64,000 bases of DNA from Mycoplasma haemocanis str. Illinois. Its GTDB lineage: Bacteria > Bacillota_I > Bacilli_A > Mycoplasmatales > Mycoplasmoidaceae. The notes beneath the pieces were generated by a model that was given only the letters and a program-made list of their open reading frames with translations, was not told the origin of the DNA and did not search any database. The stretch's first letter is position 1, and each line of letters begins with the position of its first letter. Shown here piece after piece: positions 61,913-64,000 of this stretch. The stretch is taken from contig NC_016638.1 in assembly GCF_000238995.1 (NCBI RefSeq), forward strand, positions 186,001 to 250,000. The letters run 5' to 3'. The position numbers were made by a program, and so were the translations under genes.

Positions 61913-62611
61913 ATGCATTTACTAACTAAAGCCACTTTAGGCTTCTCCGTAGCAGGAACTACAGCTGTCGGGACTTTGTATATGGGGGGCGTCTTTAAAG
62001 GTCGGGAAGAGAAGCCTTCAAAGACAGTTATATCAAAGTTACTTAAGCAGTTAAATCCAAAGAAGAAGTTAATAGAGTCTTCTATCCCAAATTCTGATGT
62101 GGTTTGAAAAGCTGCATGGAAAGCGTATAGAACTAAGAACAAAGACAGTAAAGTTGGTGAGGATATTTGAAAACTACCGGGTTGAACCTCTATAGCTAGT
62201 GATACAACAATTTCTGAAGAGGATGCTCCATCATATTTCGTTCAAGCTTGTTCATCTCATGGGGAACAACAGGTAGATGGGGTTAATAATGATCTTTACA
62301 AAGAGGTTTTGGAGTTCTGTACTAGATATGCTTCCATTAAGGATTGGATTTCTGATTCGGGAAGGAAAGTTATTGGTAGTGATGATGTAGAAGGATGAAA
62401 GGCTACTTGGAAACTTTATTTGGAGAAGAATAAAGAGGTTGCTAAAGGGAATGATATTTGAAAAGTAAAGGATTTAGATCCGGCTAAAGCTTCAAATGAT
62501 ACTGTGATTGATGACTTTAAGGCTAAGTGTACTTCTAAGTTAGAGCTGAAGTCTTCTGACAGTAGCTTTGATGAGGAGTATCAACGAGTTTTTGAGTGAT
62601 GTACTAAATAG
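61913..62611 (+). CDS. Array 2 paralog 49 (type E-like)
   Basis: A 232-residue member: M-H-L-L-T-K-A-T-L-G-F-S-V-A-G-T, L-Y-M-G-G-V-F-K, N-P-K-K-K-L-I. Core F-C-T-R-Y-A-S-I-K-D-W-I-S-D-S-G-R-K, one of the more drifted cores; end E-W-C-T-K. Two bases on each side. Confidence 0.8.
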
Positions 62612-62613
62612 AA

Positions 62614-63294
62614 ATGACACATTTAGCTAAAGTTGTTTCGGCAACGGCTGTTATTGGTACTGCCGTCACAGGAGGAATCTACTTAGGTACTGATTTTTTT
62701 AAAGATAAGAAAGTAGAGATTGCTGTTTTATTAAAGACATCTCACCCTAATAAGCGTCTTATTACTTCTAAATCCGTTTCAGATGATTCTTGGAAGAAGG
62801 CTTATAAAGCATATAGGGAAGCCAATAAAGACAAGATCAAGGACATTTGAAATTTAAAGGATTGAACTAAGCCGTCAGCTACCGTTGATGAGACAAATGC
62901 AACGGATGACTTCATTTCTAAATGTAATTCCAATAGTAAGTTAGAAGTTGACGGTTCAAGCGATCCTTTGTATGAGCAAGTTTTAGCTTACTGTACTAGA
63001 GATACCTTAGTAAGTGACTTAATCTCTGAGTATGGGAAAGGGAAGAGGTTGCTAAGTAAGGATGGTTCTGATCAAGAGGATGCCTGAAAAGCGGCATGGA
63101 ATATTTATAAGACCCAAAATAAAGATAAAGAAGAGAATCAAGATCCTTGAAAGCTGAGTGAGTGGAAAAATAAGAAGTCAGGAAATGAGCTTCCCAATGA
63201 TTACAAAGATAAATGTGTTGAATATTCTCAAAAGCCAGCTTACCAATTGGAGAATGAGAATTACAAGAATGTATTGGATTGATGTACCGTGTAA
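62614..63294 (+). CDS. Array 2 paralog 50 (type C)
   Basis: A 226-residue member: M-T-H-L-A-K-V-V-S-A-T-A-V-I-G-T, Y-L-G-T-D-F-F-K, H-P-N-K-R-L-I. Core Y-C-T-R-D-T-L-V-S-D-L-I-S-E-Y-G-K-G-K-R; end N-E-N-Y-K-N-V-L-D-W-C-T-V. Confidence 0.8.
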
Positions 63295-63297
63295 GGA

Positions 63298-63948
63298 ATG
63301 TCTGTTTTAATTAAGGGAACTTTAGGATTAGCTGCAACTGGAACTACTGCTGTGGGTGCGGCTTATGATGGGGGTTTGTTTGATAGAAAAGCAAAAATAG
63401 CGATATCTAAATTACTTCAGAGTTTTAATCCAGAAAAAAGACTAATAACGGCAACAGAAGGTTCTGATCCTGCATGAAAGGAGACTTGAAAGAGTTATAA
63501 AACTAAGTATAGAGGTAAGAGTTTGGATCCTTTTCGGGTCTTATCTGGAACGACTATGTCTGTGGATGAGCCGGCTCCCTCAGATTTTTTGTCGTCATGT
63601 AAAAATTTATTGAATGTGGAGGTTGTTGATGAAAAAGATGACAGTTACCAATTGGTTCTTAATTATTGCACTAGATTGACTTTAGTATCTGATTGAATTT
63701 CAGATAGAGGTAATGAGTTAGTTTCACAATCTGATGCTACTGTTTGAAAGGAATTGTGAAAGAAATATAAGGAGACAGGAAAGAATTCTTGAAACTTGTC
63801 AGAGTACAACTCCTATCAAGAGGGACAAGATGCTCCCGCTTCATTCAAAAAGAAATGTTCTGATGAGTCGCTAGCAGCTCAAGGAAATAAATACGATTCT
63901 TCTGTTGAGAATATTTTCCTATTTTGCTCTAAGAAAAAGACAAGTTAA
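63298..63948 (+). CDS. Array 2 paralog 51 (mixed type, G-like tail)
   Basis: A 216-residue member: M-S-V-L-I-K-G-T-L-G-L-A-A-T-G-T, N-P-E-K-R-L-I. Core Y-C-T-R-L-T-L-V-S-D-W-I-S-D-R-G-N-E-L and end F-C-S-K-K-K-T-S resemble type G paralogs 28-29, while the front is not G. Nine or so UGA-Trp codons. Confidence 0.8.
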
Positions 63949-63952
63949 GTAG

Positions 63953-64000
63953 TTGATTCCTCTTCCCATTTTAGCTAAAGGAGCTCTTGGACTTGTAGCA
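63953..64000 (+). CDS. Array 2 paralog 52 (3' cut by window edge)
   Basis: TTG start then I-P-L-P-I-L-A-K-G-A-L-G-L-V-A, the typical N-terminal hydrophobic segment of the family. Only 16 codons are visible; the array evidently continues beyond the window. Confidence 0.5.
   Translation, partial: MIPLPILAKGALGLVA

Larger units (their letters stand above)
45608..64000. repeat. Array 2: continuation of the paralog family, types C to G
   Basis: About 23 family loci plus stubs, mostly plus strand, interrupted by inverted members at 47090-48372 and minus-strand membrane genes. The order C-D-E or C-D-stub-F recurs (50697-52776, 52779-54813, 55612-57701), pointing to block duplication. It runs past the window end. 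Confidence 0.85.

Noticed and set aside
26531..63948. CRISPR-like periodic repeats
   Set aside because: The periodicity is ~670 bp of coding paralogs with divergence, not short identical direct repeats with unique spacers.

Overview
This window comes from a wall-less bacterium that reads UGA as tryptophan, most likely a haemotropic mycoplasma of the M. haemofelis/M. haemocanis type. Nearly every gene, including ileS, gmk, deoD, gapA, pgk and nfo, is open only if UGA is Trp. The DNA is AT-rich, genes are packed end to end, and more than half the window is a huge array of short lineage-specific paralogs. The species assignment is inference.

Housekeeping block 1 (1-6337): a CaCA-type cation exchanger (5' cut by the window edge) converges on ileS. 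Divergent from ileS is a compact operon of gmk, a HAD-like phosphatase, an FMN-reductase-like flavoprotein and deoD.

Surface-protein block (6353-15227): three tandem ~1000-residue paralogs, each with a signal-like N-terminus. They are mosaics: the second and third share a ~914-bp apparently identical tract. They also carry in-frame simple-sequence repeats whose copy number differs at homologous positions.

Export block (15207-18053): on the minus strand lie a C39-peptidase ABC exporter and a small one-TM partner. On the plus strand are an unknown 101-residue gene and a 50-residue protein with 18 cysteines behind its own promoter-like sequence.

Housekeeping block 2 (18121-25399): a membrane protein, sufU and nfo, then eight tRNAs (Cys, Arg, Pro, Met, Ser, fMet, Asp, Phe), rpmG, sufS, gapA, pgk, rpmA, rplK and rplA.

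Paralog arrays (25451-64000): about 50 loci of one family. A typical member is ~205-235 residues: a short hydrophobic N-terminus, an N-P-x-K-R-L motif, then two W/C repeat halves. The first half ends in Y-C-T-R-D-T-L-V-x-D-L-I and the second in W/Y-C-T/S-K. Array 1 (27 loci, 26531-44569) alternates two subtypes, A and B, with 0-10 bp or overlapping junctions. It is bracketed by two paralogous non-family genes that may be nuclease-related. Array 2 (45608-64000) has other subtypes (called C to G here), two inverted members and an inverted three-gene operon of four-helix-like membrane proteins; a fourth relative of these lies at 60406-60939. Decay is visible throughout: an 8-bp duplication frameshift, a 1-bp frameshift, two half-length copies sharing one stop position, three gene stubs and chimeric members. 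The whole looks like a recombinogenic antigen repertoire of a blood parasite. Function and expression are inferred, not shown.
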